This document shows, one piece after another, positions 1 to 10,699 of a stretch of DNA of 64,000 nucleotides. The notes beneath the pieces were generated by a model. It was not told where the DNA came from. It did not search any database and was given only the letters and a program-made list of their open reading frames with translations. Source of the stretch: Massilia sp. YIM B02763 (GTDB taxonomy: Bacteria; Pseudomonadota; Gammaproteobacteria; Burkholderiales; Burkholderiaceae_D). The stretch lies in assembly GCF_030412015.1 (NCBI RefSeq), contig NZ_JASNRD010000018.1, positions 26,703 through 90,702 of the forward strand, in the 5' to 3' direction. Numbering within the stretch: position 1 is the first letter of the stretch; every line of letters begins with the position of its first letter. The translations under genes were made by a program, and so were the position numbers.

Positions 1-1
1 G

Positions 2-505
2 ATCTACCTGTGCCCGAAGCCCGTGGTGGCCAAGGTACAGGGCGACTGCTACGCCGGCGGCATGGGCCTGGTGGCGGCCTGCGACATGGCCGTCAGCGTG
101 GACACGGCCAACTTCTGCCTGTCCGAGGTAAAGCTGGGCCTGATCCCGGCGACGATCTCGCCCTACGTGATCAAGGCGATGGGCGAGAACGCGGCGCGCC
201 GTTACTTCCTGACGGCGGAACGCTTCGACGCGCGCGAAGCCCACCGCATCGGCTTCGTGCACGAGGTCGTCGCGGCCGACGCGCTGGACGCACGCGCCGC
301 GGCGCTGGCCGAGACGCTGGCCAACAACAGCCCGAACGCCGTCAAGGAAGCCAAGAAACTGGTGCGCGAGATCGCCGGACAGCCCGTCACGGAAGGCCTG
401 CTGGAAGATACCGCCGGACGCATCGCCGCGATCCGCGCGTCAACCGAAGGACGCGAAGGGGTCGCGTCCTTCCTCGAAAAACGCCGGCCCTCGTGGCTGG
501 ATTAG
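2..505 (+). CDS. liuC: Enoyl-CoA hydratase family protein, C-terminal part (probable methylglutaconyl-CoA hydratase)
   Basis: The gene enters from outside the window; the visible 167 residues are the C-terminal two thirds of a crotonase-fold hydratase/isomerase. The oxyanion-hole glycine region (CYAGGMGLVAACDMAV) is followed by the SEVKLGLIPATISPYV segment typical of the family, where the Glu is the expected catalytic acid. The end of the protein carries the usual trimerisation helices. With methylcrotonyl-CoA carboxylase (liuD) and HMG-CoA lyase (liuE) downstream, hydration of 3-methylglutaconyl-CoA in leucine breakdown is the most likely role. The exact substrate is inferred from context; the family is certain. 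Confidence 0.85.
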   Translation: MYLCPKPVVAKVQGDCYAGGMGLVAACDMAVSVDTANFCLSEVKLGLIPATISPYVIKAMGENAARRYFLTAERFDAREAHRIGFVHEVVAADALDARAAALAETLANNSPNAVKEAKKLVREIAGQPVTEGLLEDTAGRIAAIRASTEGREGVASFLEKRRPSWLD

Positions 506-536
506 CAAGTCATCAGCAATAGAAGCGGGAATAACG

Positions 537-1877
537 TTGAATCAGAATACCTCCTCCGACTGGATCGCGCGCAGCTTGCGCAGCGTCTGGCATCCATGCA
601 CGCAAATGCAGCACCACGAAGAGGTGCCGCTGATCGCCGTCAGCCGCGCCAAGGGGGCGTGGCTGTACGACCATGAAGGACGGCGCTACATGGACGGCAT
701 CAGCTCGTGGTGGGTCAACCTGTTCGGCCACGCGAACCCGCGCATCAACGCCGCCCTGAAGGAGCAGCTCGACACGCTGGAACACGCGATGCTGGCCGGC
801 TTCACCCACGAGCCGGTGGTCGAGCTGTCCGAGCGCCTGGCCGCGCTGACGGGCCACAACCTGGGCCATGCCTTCTACGCATCGGACGGCGCCTCCGCCG
901 TCGAGATCGCGCTGAAGATGAGCTTTCATTACTGGCGCAACGCCGGCCATGCGGACAAGCAGGAATTCGTCTGCCTGCAGGGCTCCTACCACGGCGAGAC
1001 GGTCGGCGCGCTGGGCGTGACCGACGTCGCCCTGTTCAAGGATGCCTACGGCCCGCTGCTGCGCGCCGCGCGCACGGTGGCCTCGCCCGATGCGCGCAAT
1101 GCGCGCGAGGGAGAGTCGGCGCAGGACGTGGCGCTGCGCGCCGCGCAGGACGTGGAGGAACTGTTCGCCGAACGGGCCGACCATATCGCCGCCATCATCG
1201 TCGAGCCGCTGGTGCAGTGCGCGACCGGCATGGCGATGCACGACCCGCTGTACCTGCAGCGCCTGCGCGAGCTGTGCGACAAATACCACGTGCACCTGAT
1301 CGCCGACGAGATCGCGGTCGGCTGCGGCCGCACCGGCACCTTCTTCGCCTGCGAACAGGCGGCAATCTGGCCGGACTTCATGTGCCTGTCGAAGGGCATC
1401 AGCGGCGGCTACCTGCCGCTGTCCCTGGTGCTCACCACCGAGAAGGTCTACGAGGCGTTCTACAGCGAGGACATCACGCGCGGCTTCCTGCATTCGCACT
1501 CGTACACGGGCAATGCGCTGGCCTGCCGCGCGGCGCTCGCGACGCTGCGGATCTTCGAGGAAGACGACGTGCTGAACAAGAACCGCGCGACGGCCACCCG
1601 CCTGATGACGGAACTGGCGCCGCTGCTGGACCACCCGCGCGCGACCAACTTCCGCCAGCGCGGCATGATCCTCGCGTTCGACGCCGTCGAGCCGGACAGC
1701 GCGCGCGCCGCGACCTTCGCGCGCCGCTTCTTTACCAGCGCCGTCGAGAACGAGCTCCTGCTGCGCCCGATCGGCCGCACGGTCTACCTGATGCCGCCCT
1801 ACGTGCTGGACGAGGAAGAGATCGTGGGCCTGGCCGCGCGCACGCGCAAGGTATTCGAGACGGTGATCGCGGCGTGA
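537..1877 (+). CDS. bioA: Adenosylmethionine-8-amino-7-oxononanoate aminotransferase BioA
   Basis: PLP-dependent aminotransferase converting KAPA to DAPA in biotin synthesis, with S-adenosylmethionine as the unusual amino donor. The 446 residues fit the family (about 430-450). The N-terminal WHPCTQM motif and SSWWVN are diagnostic of BioA, and SKGISGGY carries the PLP lysine, K286. The only sensible start is a TTG at 537 preceded by a weak AGCGGGA; the next in-frame ATG would cut off the conserved WHPC motif, so inefficient initiation is likely. The stop at 1877 is 2 nt before bioF, so bioA-bioF-bioD are translationally coupled. Confidence 0.95.
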   Translation: MNQNTSSDWIARSLRSVWHPCTQMQHHEEVPLIAVSRAKGAWLYDHEGRRYMDGISSWWVNLFGHANPRINAALKEQLDTLEHAMLAGFTHEPVVELSERLAALTGHNLGHAFYASDGASAVEIALKMSFHYWRNAGHADKQEFVCLQGSYHGETVGALGVTDVALFKDAYGPLLRAARTVASPDARNAREGESAQDVALRAAQDVEELFAERADHIAAIIVEPLVQCATGMAMHDPLYLQRLRELCDKYHVHLIADEIAVGCGRTGTFFACEQAAIWPDFMCLSKGISGGYLPLSLVLTTEKVYEAFYSEDITRGFLHSHSYTGNALACRAALATLRIFEEDDVLNKNRATATRLMTELAPLLDHPRATNFRQRGMILAFDAVEPDSARAATFARRFFTSAVENELLLRPIGRTVYLMPPYVLDEEEIVGLAARTRKVFETVIAA

Positions 1878-1879
1878 CG

Positions 1880-3067
1880 ATGGACCTGATCGCCCACATC
1901 GACAGCCAGCTCGAGGCGCTGGCCGCGCGCAGCCTGACCCGGCGCCGCCGCACGGCCGAGACGCCGTGCGCGCCGCGCCAGGTCGTCGACGGCCGCGAAC
2001 TGCTCGCGTTCTGCAGCAACGACTACCTGGGCCTGGCCGCGCACCCGCGCGTGGTCGAGGCGCTGCGCGAAGGCGCGTCCCTGTACGGCGCCGGCAGCGG
2101 CGCCTCCCACCTCGTGTCCGGCCACGGCCGCGCGCACGCGCAGCTGGAAGAACGCCTGGCCGCGTTCGAGGCGCCGCACCTGGTCGATGCGCGCGCGCTG
2201 TACTTCTGCACCGGCTACATGGCCAACCTGGCCGTGCTGACGGCGCTGGGCGGCGACAAGGAAGCCATGATCTTCTCGGAAGCGCTGAACCACGCGTCGC
2301 TGATCGACGGTGCGCGCCTGGCCCGGGCCGGTGTCACCGTCTACCCGCACGGCGACACGGCGGCGCTGGACGCGCAGCTGGCAGCAAGCAACGCCGCCAC
2401 GAAGATCGTCGTCACCGACAGCGTGTTCAGCATGGACGGCGACCTGGCCCCGCTGCCGCAACTGCTGGCCCTGTGCGAACGGTACGGCGCCTGGCTCGTC
2501 GTCGACGACGCCCACGGCTTCGGCGTGCTGGGAGAGAACGGCCGCGGCGCGCTCGAGCACTTCGGCCTGCGCTCGCCCAACCTCGTCTACGTCGGCACGC
2601 TGGGCAAGGCCGCCGGCGTGGGCGGCGCCTTCGTGGCGGCGCATGCGTCCGTGGTCGAGCTGCTGGTCCAGCGCGCCCGACCCTACATCTACACGACGGC
2701 CGCGGCACCGGCGCTGGCGCACGCGCTGCTGGCCAGCCTCGACATCATCGAGGGCGAGGAAGGCCGCGCGCGCCGCGTCCACTTGAATACGCTGATCGCC
2801 CGACTGGACGGGGAACTGCGCCTGGAACGCTGGCAGCGCCCGCCCTCGACGACGGCGATCCAGCCGATCGTCATCGGCGCCAACGACGAGGCGCTGGCCG
2901 TCTCCGCCCATCTGCACGAGCAGGGCCTGTGGGTGCCGGCGATCCGCCCGCCGACCGTGGCGCCGGGCACGGCACGCCTGCGCGTGACCCTGTCGGCGGC
3001 GCACACGCATGACGACGTCGCGCAGCTCGCCGCTGCGCTCAACCGCCTGGAAAGGAGCGGAGCATGA
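1880..3067 (+). CDS. bioF: 8-amino-7-oxononanoate synthase BioF
   Basis: PLP enzyme condensing pimeloyl-thioester with L-alanine to make KAPA, the first ring-assembly step of biotin. It is 395 residues, the normal size. Motifs are FCSNDYLGLA near residue 45, GAGSGASHLVSG (substrate loop), DDAHGFGVLG and GTLGKAAG with PLP lysine K243. The same frame is open upstream inside bioA, but the ATG at 1880 gives the canonical BioF N-terminus. The final ATGA overlaps the bioD start. No pimeloyl-loading genes (bioC, bioH, bioW) are in the window. Confidence 0.95.
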   Translation: MDLIAHIDSQLEALAARSLTRRRRTAETPCAPRQVVDGRELLAFCSNDYLGLAAHPRVVEALREGASLYGAGSGASHLVSGHGRAHAQLEERLAAFEAPHLVDARALYFCTGYMANLAVLTALGGDKEAMIFSEALNHASLIDGARLARAGVTVYPHGDTAALDAQLAASNAATKIVVTDSVFSMDGDLAPLPQLLALCERYGAWLVVDDAHGFGVLGENGRGALEHFGLRSPNLVYVGTLGKAAGVGGAFVAAHASVVELLVQRARPYIYTTAAAPALAHALLASLDIIEGEEGRARRVHLNTLIARLDGELRLERWQRPPSTTAIQPIVIGANDEALAVSAHLHEQGLWVPAIRPPTVAPGTARLRVTLSAAHTHDDVAQLAAALNRLERSGA

Positions 3068-3897
3068 CCCTGAACGATCCCGAACAAACCGGAAACGGCA
3101 CGGCTGCCAACCCGGACGTCGGCTTCGCCGAACCCGCAACGGCCACGGAGCCGAAGACCATCGAGGTGCCGGCCGCGCTGGCCGCCGAAGGCATCCCGAC
3201 CCGCTTCGCCTGCTTCGTCACCGGCACCGACACCGAGATCGGCAAGACGCTGATCTCCAGCGCGATCCTGCACAAGCTCGTGCAGCAGGGCCAGCGCGCC
3301 TGCGGCATGAAGCCGATCGCGGCCGGCGCCGAGGAACGCGACGGCGTGCTGCACAACGACGACGCCGCCATGCTGCGCGCCGCCGGCAACGTGAACCTGC
3401 CGCAGCACATCACCACGCCCTTCATGCTGCGCGAACCGTGCGCGCCGCACATCGCGGCCGCATTGGAGGGCGTGACGATCGAACCGGTGCCCATCATGAC
3501 GGCGTATGCCGAGATCCTGGGCGCGTCCGACGCCACCGTCGTCGAAGGCGTGGGCGGCTTCTGCGTGCCGTTCTCGAACGACTTCGACAGCGCCGACCTG
3601 GCCGTGCAATTGAACCTGCCGGTGGTGCTGGTGGTCGGCCTGCGCCTGGGCTGCATCAACCATGCGCTGCTGACGGCCGAGGCGATCGTCGCGCGCGGCC
3701 TGGTGCTGGCCGGCTGGGTCGCCAACCAGGTCGACCCGGACATGCGCTTCGCCGACGAGAACATCGTGGCGCTGCAGGAGCGCATGCCGGCGCCGCTGCT
3801 GGGCCGCGTGCCCCGGCTGCAAGAACCCACGGCTGCGCAAGCGGCCGCCTACATCGAACTCGCGGGCCTGCCGGGATGGCCGGCCACGCGTGCGTAA
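3064..3897 (+). CDS. bioD: Dethiobiotin synthetase BioD
   Basis: ATP-dependent carboxylation of DAPA to dethiobiotin. The P-loop GTDTEIGKT lies at residues 54-62, followed by GMKPIAAGAE, EGVGGFCVPF and GLRLGCINHALLT, all standard BioD blocks. At 277 residues it is longer than usual (about 225-240) because of a roughly 45-residue, low-conservation N-terminal extension rich in Thr, Ala and Pro. The ATG at 3064 overlaps the bioF stop and has AAAGGAG upstream, so the extension is probably translated. A later start would remove it without harming the fold. Confidence 0.95.
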   Translation: MTLNDPEQTGNGTAANPDVGFAEPATATEPKTIEVPAALAAEGIPTRFACFVTGTDTEIGKTLISSAILHKLVQQGQRACGMKPIAAGAEERDGVLHNDDAAMLRAAGNVNLPQHITTPFMLREPCAPHIAAALEGVTIEPVPIMTAYAEILGASDATVVEGVGGFCVPFSNDFDSADLAVQLNLPVVLVVGLRLGCINHALLTAEAIVARGLVLAGWVANQVDPDMRFADENIVALQERMPAPLLGRVPRLQEPTAAQAAAYIELAGLPGWPATRA

Positions 3898-3918
3898 TCT
3901 TTCAAAACAAGGAATCCC

Positions 3919-4947
3919 ATGTCCCAAGTCGTCACTCTCCACCCGCCGGCCGCCCCCGTCACGCTGCCGAAGAACGCCACCTGGCCGCTGGCCGACGTGC
4001 TCGCGCTGTTCGAGCTGCCGCTGCCGGAACTGATGTTCCGCGCCGCCCAGGCGCACCGCACCCACTTCCCCGACGGCGACGTCGAACTGGCCACGCTGCT
4101 GTCGATCAAGACCGGCGGCTGCGAGGAAGACTGCGGCTACTGCCCGCAGGCGGCGCGCTACGACACCGGCGTCGAAGCCAAGAAGATCCTCGACCTGGAC
4201 ATCGTGCTGGCCGCCGCCAGCGAAGCCAAGGCCAAGGGCGCGACCCGCTTCTGCATGGGCGCCGCCTGGCGCAGCCCGAAGGAACGCGACATGGAAAAGG
4301 TCGAAGCCATGGTGCGCGGCGTGAAGGCGCTGGGCATGGAGACCTGCGCCACGCTGGGCATGCTGGAAGAAGGCCAGGCCGAACAGCTGGCCGCCGCCGG
4401 CCTGGACTTCTACAACCATAACATCGACACCTCGCCGGACTTCTACGGCGACGTCATCTCGACCCGCGAATACCAGGACCGCCTGGACACGCTGGGCCGC
4501 GTGCGCAATGCGGGCCTGAAGGTCTGCTGCGGCGGCATCGTCGGCATGGGCGAGACCCGCGAACAGCGCGCCGGCCTGATCGCCCAGCTGGCGAACATGA
4601 ATCCGTATCCGGAATCGGTGCCCGTCAACCACCTCGTGCAGGTCGAAGGCACGCCGCTGCACGGCCTGCCGCCGCTGGACCCGATCGAATTCGTGCGCAC
4701 CATCGCCGTCGCCCGCATCACGATGCCGAAGGCGCGCGTGCGCCTGTCGGCGGGCCGGCGCGAGCTGGGCGAAGCGGTGCAGGCGATGTGCTTCATGGCC
4801 GGCGCCAACTCGATCTTCTACGGCGACAAGCTGCTGACGACCGACAATCCGGAAGCGAACGATGACCGCGCGCTGCTGGAGAAGCTGGGCCTCAAGACGC
4901 GCGCGACGACGCTGAACGAGGCGCCGAAGGAGCGTTGCGGCTGCTGA
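3919..4947 (+). CDS. bioB: Biotin synthase BioB
   Basis: Radical SAM enzyme inserting sulfur into dethiobiotin. The SAM [4Fe-4S] ligands C68, C72 and C75 are in the CEEDCGYCPQ motif. NHNIDTS, GGIVGMGE, the conserved Arg of the [2Fe-2S] site (RLSAGRRE) and the GANSIFYGD block are all present. The 342 residues include the C-terminal Cys-Gly-Cys seen in many proteobacterial BioB proteins. It follows bioD by 21 nt with AAGGAA before the ATG and ends the bioAFDB unit. Biotin made here is needed by the carboxylase encoded next, LiuD. Confidence 0.97.
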   Translation: MSQVVTLHPPAAPVTLPKNATWPLADVLALFELPLPELMFRAAQAHRTHFPDGDVELATLLSIKTGGCEEDCGYCPQAARYDTGVEAKKILDLDIVLAAASEAKAKGATRFCMGAAWRSPKERDMEKVEAMVRGVKALGMETCATLGMLEEGQAEQLAAAGLDFYNHNIDTSPDFYGDVISTREYQDRLDTLGRVRNAGLKVCCGGIVGMGETREQRAGLIAQLANMNPYPESVPVNHLVQVEGTPLHGLPPLDPIEFVRTIAVARITMPKARVRLSAGRRELGEAVQAMCFMAGANSIFYGDKLLTTDNPEANDDRALLEKLGLKTRATTLNEAPKERCGC

Positions 4948-4965
4948 TGAAGCACGCTGCGCTTG

Positions 4966-5053
4966 AACGTCGCCCCTGCGGAGGCAGGGGCCCAATTTTG
5001 AGCTGCCGAAACGCGTGCAAATTGGGTCCCTGCCTTCGCAGGGACGACGTGGT
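4966..5053. repeat. REP-like inverted repeat pair, copy 1
   Basis: Two GC-rich palindromic units in opposite orientation: GTCGCCCCTGCGGAGGCAGG then CCCAATTT on the left, and AAATTGGGTCCCTGCC then TTCGCAGGGACGAC on the right. They are separated by about 20 nt, and the whole can fold into one long hairpin. A second copy with the same arms lies at 53013-53106. Both copies sit in intergenic space just after a stop codon, as expected for REP/REPIN-type elements. Confidence 0.8.
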
Positions 5054-5090
5054 TGATTTTCATAAAATTTAAAACATTACGAGACACCAC

Positions 5091-7115
<2,025 letters not shown>

Positions 7116-7127
7116 CGGGCCGTTCAT

Positions 7128-7188
7128 GGTGGGCACGTGGTGCCCACCCTACGTACGCATGCCGTAGGGTGGGCATCACATGCCCACC
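7128..7188. repeat. GTAGGGTGGGCA-type palindromic repeat
   Basis: Two back-to-back hairpins, GGTGGGCAC-gtg-GTGCCCACC (7128-7148) and GGTGGGCAT-cac-ATGCCCACC (7168-7188), are joined by a CCCTACG/CGTAGGG inverted pair, so the whole can also form one long stem. It fills the liuD-ghrA gap. Related palindromes occur at 34941-34984, 42784-42804 and 45025-45126. Confidence 0.75.
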
Positions 7189-7220
7189 GAACCACAAGCA
7201 CAATAACAAAGGAGACAACG

Positions 7221-8150
7221 ATGCGGATACTGCTGTACCGCAGCGACGGCGACACGGGTCCCTGGGCCGAGGACTTCGCCGCGGCGCTGCCGCATGCCGA
7301 GACCGTCGCGTGGCGGGAAGGGGTGGCCACGCCCCCGTGCGACTACGCCGCCGTCTGGGCGCCGCCGCCCGCCATGCTGGCCGACCTGGCGCGGGTGAAG
7401 GCGGTCTTCCTGATGGGCGCCGGCGTCGACGGCCTCCTGAAATTCGGCGACGCCCTGCCCGACGTGCCCATCGTGCGCCTGGGCGATGCCGGCATGGGCG
7501 AGCAGATGGCGGACTATGTGCTGCACGCCGTGCTGCGCTACTTCCGCCGCTTCGACGAGTACGCGCAGCAGGCGCGCCAGGGCCTGTGGAACCCGCTGGC
7601 CGCGCGCGACAAGGCCGAATTCTCCGTCGGCGTGCTGGGACTCGGCAAGCTGGGCGTGCCCGTGCTGCAGGCGCTGCGCCGGCAGGGCTTTCCCGTGCGC
7701 GGCTGGAGCCGCACGCCGAAGGACCTGCCCCACATGGCCTGCTACGCCGGCATGGAGACGCTGGACGCCTTCCTGGCCGATACCCGCGTGCTCGTGTGCA
7801 TGCTGCCGCTGACGCCCGACACGAACAACCTGCTCGACCGCGCGCGCCTGTCGCGGCTGCCGCAGGGCGCCTACCTCGTCAACGTCGCGCGCGGGGCACT
7901 GGTGGCGGAGCCGGACCTGCTCGCGCTGATCCGCGCCGGCCATATCGCGGGGGCCACACTGGACGTGTTCCGCAACGAGCCGCTGCCCGCGCCGCATCCG
8001 TTCTGGGACGAGCCGCGCATCACCATCACGCCGCACGTCTCGGCGCTGACGCTGCGCGGCGAAGCGGTGCGCCAGATCGCGACGAAGATACGCCTGCTCG
8101 AACAGGGCGAGACGGTCGCGGACGTCGTCGACCGGCAACGGGGATACTGA
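7221..8150 (+). CDS. ghrA: D-2-hydroxyacid dehydrogenase, glyoxylate/hydroxypyruvate reductase A type
   Basis: NAD(P)-dependent reductase of 309 residues. The Rossmann fingerprint is GVLGLGKLG, followed by GWSRTPKD (Arg after the second strand suggests NADPH), then LVNVARGALV, LDVFRNEPLP and TPHVSA with the catalytic His. Size and the short N-terminal domain match GhrA, which reduces glyoxylate and hydroxypyruvate. The start is the ATG at 7221 with a strong AAAGGAGA 7 nt upstream; the frame is open further upstream only through the repeat. Its place between liuD and liuE suggests co-transcription, but no leucine-pathway role is known. It could alternatively support the glyoxylate metabolism encoded at 30-34 kb. 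Confidence 0.85.
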   Translation: MRILLYRSDGDTGPWAEDFAAALPHAETVAWREGVATPPCDYAAVWAPPPAMLADLARVKAVFLMGAGVDGLLKFGDALPDVPIVRLGDAGMGEQMADYVLHAVLRYFRRFDEYAQQARQGLWNPLAARDKAEFSVGVLGLGKLGVPVLQALRRQGFPVRGWSRTPKDLPHMACYAGMETLDAFLADTRVLVCMLPLTPDTNNLLDRARLSRLPQGAYLVNVARGALVAEPDLLALIRAGHIAGATLDVFRNEPLPAPHPFWDEPRITITPHVSALTLRGEAVRQIATKIRLLEQGETVADVVDRQRGY

Positions 8151-8170
8151 ATGAAAATCGAGGAGATGCC

Positions 8171-9079
8171 ATGAACCTGCCGAACAAGGTCAAGATCGTC
8201 GAAGTGGGCCCGCGCGACGGCCTGCAGAACGAAAAGGAGGCGGTGTCCGCCGCCGTGAAGATCGAGCTGGTCGACCGCCTCGCGCGCGCCGGCTTCCGGA
8301 ACGTGGAGGCGGCGTCCTTCGTGTCACCGAAATGGGTGCCGCAGATGGCGACCAGCGCCGAGGTCCTGGCCGGCATCGCCCGCCTGCCCGGCACCATCTA
8401 TTCCGCGCTGACGCCGAACATGCAGGGCTTCGAGGCGGCGCTGGCCAGCCGCGCCGACGAAGTCGTGATCTTCGGCTCGGCATCGGAAGCGTTCTCGCAG
8501 CGGAACATCAACTGCTCGATCGCGGAATCGATCGCGCGCTTCGAGCCGGTGGCGCGCGCGGCCAAGGATCACGGGCTGCGCCTGCGCGGCAGCGTCAGCT
8601 GCTCGTTCGGCTGCCCGTACCAGGGCGAGGTCCCCTTGTCCGCGGTGGCCGACGTGGTGGGCCGCATGCGCGACCTGGGCTGCGACGAGATCGACATCGC
8701 CGACACCATCGGCGTCTCCACGCCGAGGAAGACGCAGGCCGTGATGGAGACGGCGGCGCGCGCGTTCGACCTGGCGCGCATCGCCGGCCACTTCCACGAC
8801 ACCTACGGCCAGGCGCTGGCGAACATCTATGCCAGCATGGAAGTGGGCGTGGCGATCTTCCATTCGTCCGTATCGGGCCTGGGCGGTTGTCCGTATGCCA
8901 AGGGCGCGACGGGCAACGTCGCCACCGAGGACGTGCTGTACATGCTGCACGGCTTGGGGATCGAGACGGGCGTGGACCTGGACCAGGTAGTGGATGCGGG
9001 CGACTTCATCTCGCGCCAGCTGGGACGCAAGGGCGCGAGCCGCGCGGGGAATGCCTTGCTCGCCAAACGCACGGCCTGA
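8171..9079 (+). CDS. liuE: Hydroxymethylglutaryl-CoA lyase
   Basis: Cleaves HMG-CoA to acetyl-CoA and acetoacetate, the last step of leucine breakdown. The 302-residue TIM-barrel protein shows EVGPRDGLQNE near the N-terminus, the divalent-metal HFHDTYGQ motif and the HMG-CoA lyase signature GLGGCPYAKGATGNVATED with the catalytic Cys. The chosen ATG (8171) has AGGAG nearby; a large open frame upstream is an artefact of high GC. It closes the cluster that begins with liuC and is followed by a strong hairpin terminator. Confidence 0.95.
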   Translation: MNLPNKVKIVEVGPRDGLQNEKEAVSAAVKIELVDRLARAGFRNVEAASFVSPKWVPQMATSAEVLAGIARLPGTIYSALTPNMQGFEAALASRADEVVIFGSASEAFSQRNINCSIAESIARFEPVARAAKDHGLRLRGSVSCSFGCPYQGEVPLSAVADVVGRMRDLGCDEIDIADTIGVSTPRKTQAVMETAARAFDLARIAGHFHDTYGQALANIYASMEVGVAIFHSSVSGLGGCPYAKGATGNVATEDVLYMLHGLGIETGVDLDQVVDAGDFISRQLGRKGASRAGNALLAKRTA

Positions 9080-9094
9080 CCGCGCGGAAATGAA

Positions 9095-9127
9095 AAAAGG
9101 CCGACGATCGCTCGTCGGCCTTTTCGT
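9095..9127. terminator. Bidirectional intrinsic terminator
   Basis: The stem AAGGCCGACGA/TCGTCGGCCTT has a short loop, a T-run on the plus strand (TTTTCGTT) and an A-run before the left arm, so it can stop transcription from both sides: liuE on the plus strand and the tRNA-Pro gene on the minus strand. Confidence 0.85.
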
Positions 9128-9132
9128 TATAC

Positions 9133-9209
<77 letters not shown>

Positions 9210-9296
9210 AAGACGGCCATCATAACCGTCGCGGACACCCGGGTCAAGGAAAGCACCCTTGATTGAGCGCGGCTGCGGTTTTCCTGCACAAACCTG

Positions 9297-9983
9297 ATGG
9301 ATCGAGACGTGAACGCGACTTTCGACTTCGACGCCGCCAACCCCGCCCTGCCCGCGCCCGAACGCAGGCAGGTCATGCGCATCGTCGCGGGCATGGCCCT
9401 GTCGATCGCCGTGCACGTCGTGCTGCTGGCGCTGTACCGCGCGCCGGCCGCCCCGCCCGCGCCGCCGGCCAGCGAAGCGCTGACGGTGCGCCTGCGCGCC
9501 GCACCTGTGCCTGCACCTGTCCCTGTGCCGATCCCAGAACCTGTGCAGCCCTCCGTTCCCCGTGACGAGACGCCCGCCGTGCCGAAGGCGGCACCGGCGC
9601 CGCGCAGCCGATCCGCCGAACGCCCGGCGCGCCGCGTGATCGCCGTCGACCCCGAGGTGCGCCAATCGGCCGAGGAAAGCTATCCCGTCGAGGCGGCGTC
9701 CGAGCCGCCCGCGCAGGCCGCGGCACCGGAAACGCCGGCCGCCCCGCGCTTCGACCTGGACGCCGCGCGCAAGACGGCGCGCCTCGTCGCGGGCGAACCC
9801 GATCCCGCCAAGAAAGGCACGGCGCTGGAGCGCCTGCCGCCGCCGCCCTTGCAAACCGAGAACAAGTTCGAGCGCGCGATCAAGTCGGCCAAGCGGCGCG
9901 ACTGCAAGGATGGCGTGCCGGGCGGCTTGCTGGCGCCCCTGTTCCTGGCCATGGACAAGAAGGACAGCGGCTGCAAGTGGTGA
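9297..9983 (+). CDS. Proline/alanine-rich protein with one N-terminal membrane anchor, unknown function
   Basis: 228 residues. A single hydrophobic segment at about residues 26-46 (IVAGMALSIAVHVVLLALY) follows a short charged N-terminus, so the bulk is probably periplasmic. Residues 50-150 are Pro/Ala-rich and low complexity, resembling the linker of TonB-like proteins, but no TonB C-terminal domain is visible. The last 80 residues hold two cysteines (RRDCKDG, DSGCKW) that could form a disulfide. The gene stands alone between the tRNA and a TetR gene. No family can be named; a TonB-like or envelope-spanning role is only suggested by the layout. Confidence 0.65.
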   Translation: MDRDVNATFDFDAANPALPAPERRQVMRIVAGMALSIAVHVVLLALYRAPAAPPAPPASEALTVRLRAAPVPAPVPVPIPEPVQPSVPRDETPAVPKAAPAPRSRSAERPARRVIAVDPEVRQSAEESYPVEAASEPPAQAAAPETPAAPRFDLDAARKTARLVAGEPDPAKKGTALERLPPPPLQTENKFERAIKSAKRRDCKDGVPGGLLAPLFLAMDKKDSGCKW

Positions 9984-10018
9984 GCCGCGCGGCGGACCGT
10001 CACAAAACGCTTGTCCAT

Positions 10019-10040
10019 CATCCTACCTTCTAGTAGGATG
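10019..10040. promoter_or_regulatory. Operator-like palindrome upstream of the TetR gene
   Basis: CATCCTAC-cttcta-GTAGGATG is a perfect 8-bp inverted repeat ending 7 nt before the tetR start codon. Its core CCTACC-tt-CTAGTAGG recurs at 10700-10715 before the adjacent membrane-protein gene, differing at two central bases. This points to autoregulation and control of the neighbour by the TetR protein. Confidence 0.8.
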
Positions 10041-10046
10041 ATTCGC

Positions 10047-10631
10047 ATGAACAAATCTTCGACCACAGCCGACGATATCCTGGCCTGCACGCGCAAGCTG
10101 ATCGTCGCCGGCGGCTACAACGGCTTCAGCTATGCGGACATCGCCGACGTGGTCGGCATCCGCAAGGCCAGCATCCACCACCATTTCCCCAGCAAGGCGG
10201 AGCTGGTGACGACGCTCGTCGCCCGCTACCGGGAAGCGGCCGAGGAAGGCATCGCCAACCTGGCACGCAGCATTCCCGAGCCGCTCGAGCAATTGCGCGC
10301 CTACCTGCGCTACTGGGAGACCTGCATCGAGGATGCCAGCGCGCCGTTCTGCATCTGCGCGCTGCTGGCCGGCGAACTGCCGCTGCTGCCGGAAGCGGTG
10401 GCGCTCGAAGTGCGGGCTTATTTCCGCTTCCTGTCAGGCTGGCTGGCCTCGGTATTGGAACGGGGCGTGCAGGAAGGCGCTCTAACGCTGGCGCACCCGC
10501 CGCGCGTGGAGGCGGAAGCGTTCATGGCCATCGTCCATGGCGCCATGCTGTCGGCGCGCGCCTATGGCGATGCCCGGACCTTCGGCGCCATCATGTGGCC
10601 GCAACTGGAGCGCTTCTCGGCAGGAAAGTAA
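10047..10631 (+). CDS. TetR/AcrR family transcriptional regulator
   Basis: 194 residues from the ATG at 10047 (AGGAT upstream; earlier in-frame TTG and ATG codons lie within the operator). The N-terminal helix-turn-helix reads TADDILACTRKLIVAGGYNG then FSYADIADVVGIRKASIHHH, the classic TetR recognition-helix pattern. The C-terminal half is the ligand-binding helical domain and contains several cysteines (CIEDASAPFCICALLAGELP). The ligand is unknown. Matching palindromes before this gene and the next suggest local repression of both. Confidence 0.92.
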   Translation: MNKSSTTADDILACTRKLIVAGGYNGFSYADIADVVGIRKASIHHHFPSKAELVTTLVARYREAAEEGIANLARSIPEPLEQLRAYLRYWETCIEDASAPFCICALLAGELPLLPEAVALEVRAYFRFLSGWLASVLERGVQEGALTLAHPPRVEAEAFMAIVHGAMLSARAYGDARTFGAIMWPQLERFSAGK

Positions 10632-10699
10632 ATATAAGCAGTATCCGCGCGGCCCAGGCGCGCTGCGGGGGTAGTCGTCGTCTTTGTGCGCCCAACACG

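Noticed and set aside
707..1879. Long open frame running in front of bioF
   Set aside because: It overlaps bioA completely, reads as arginine-rich shadow sequence, and bioF starts naturally at 1880.
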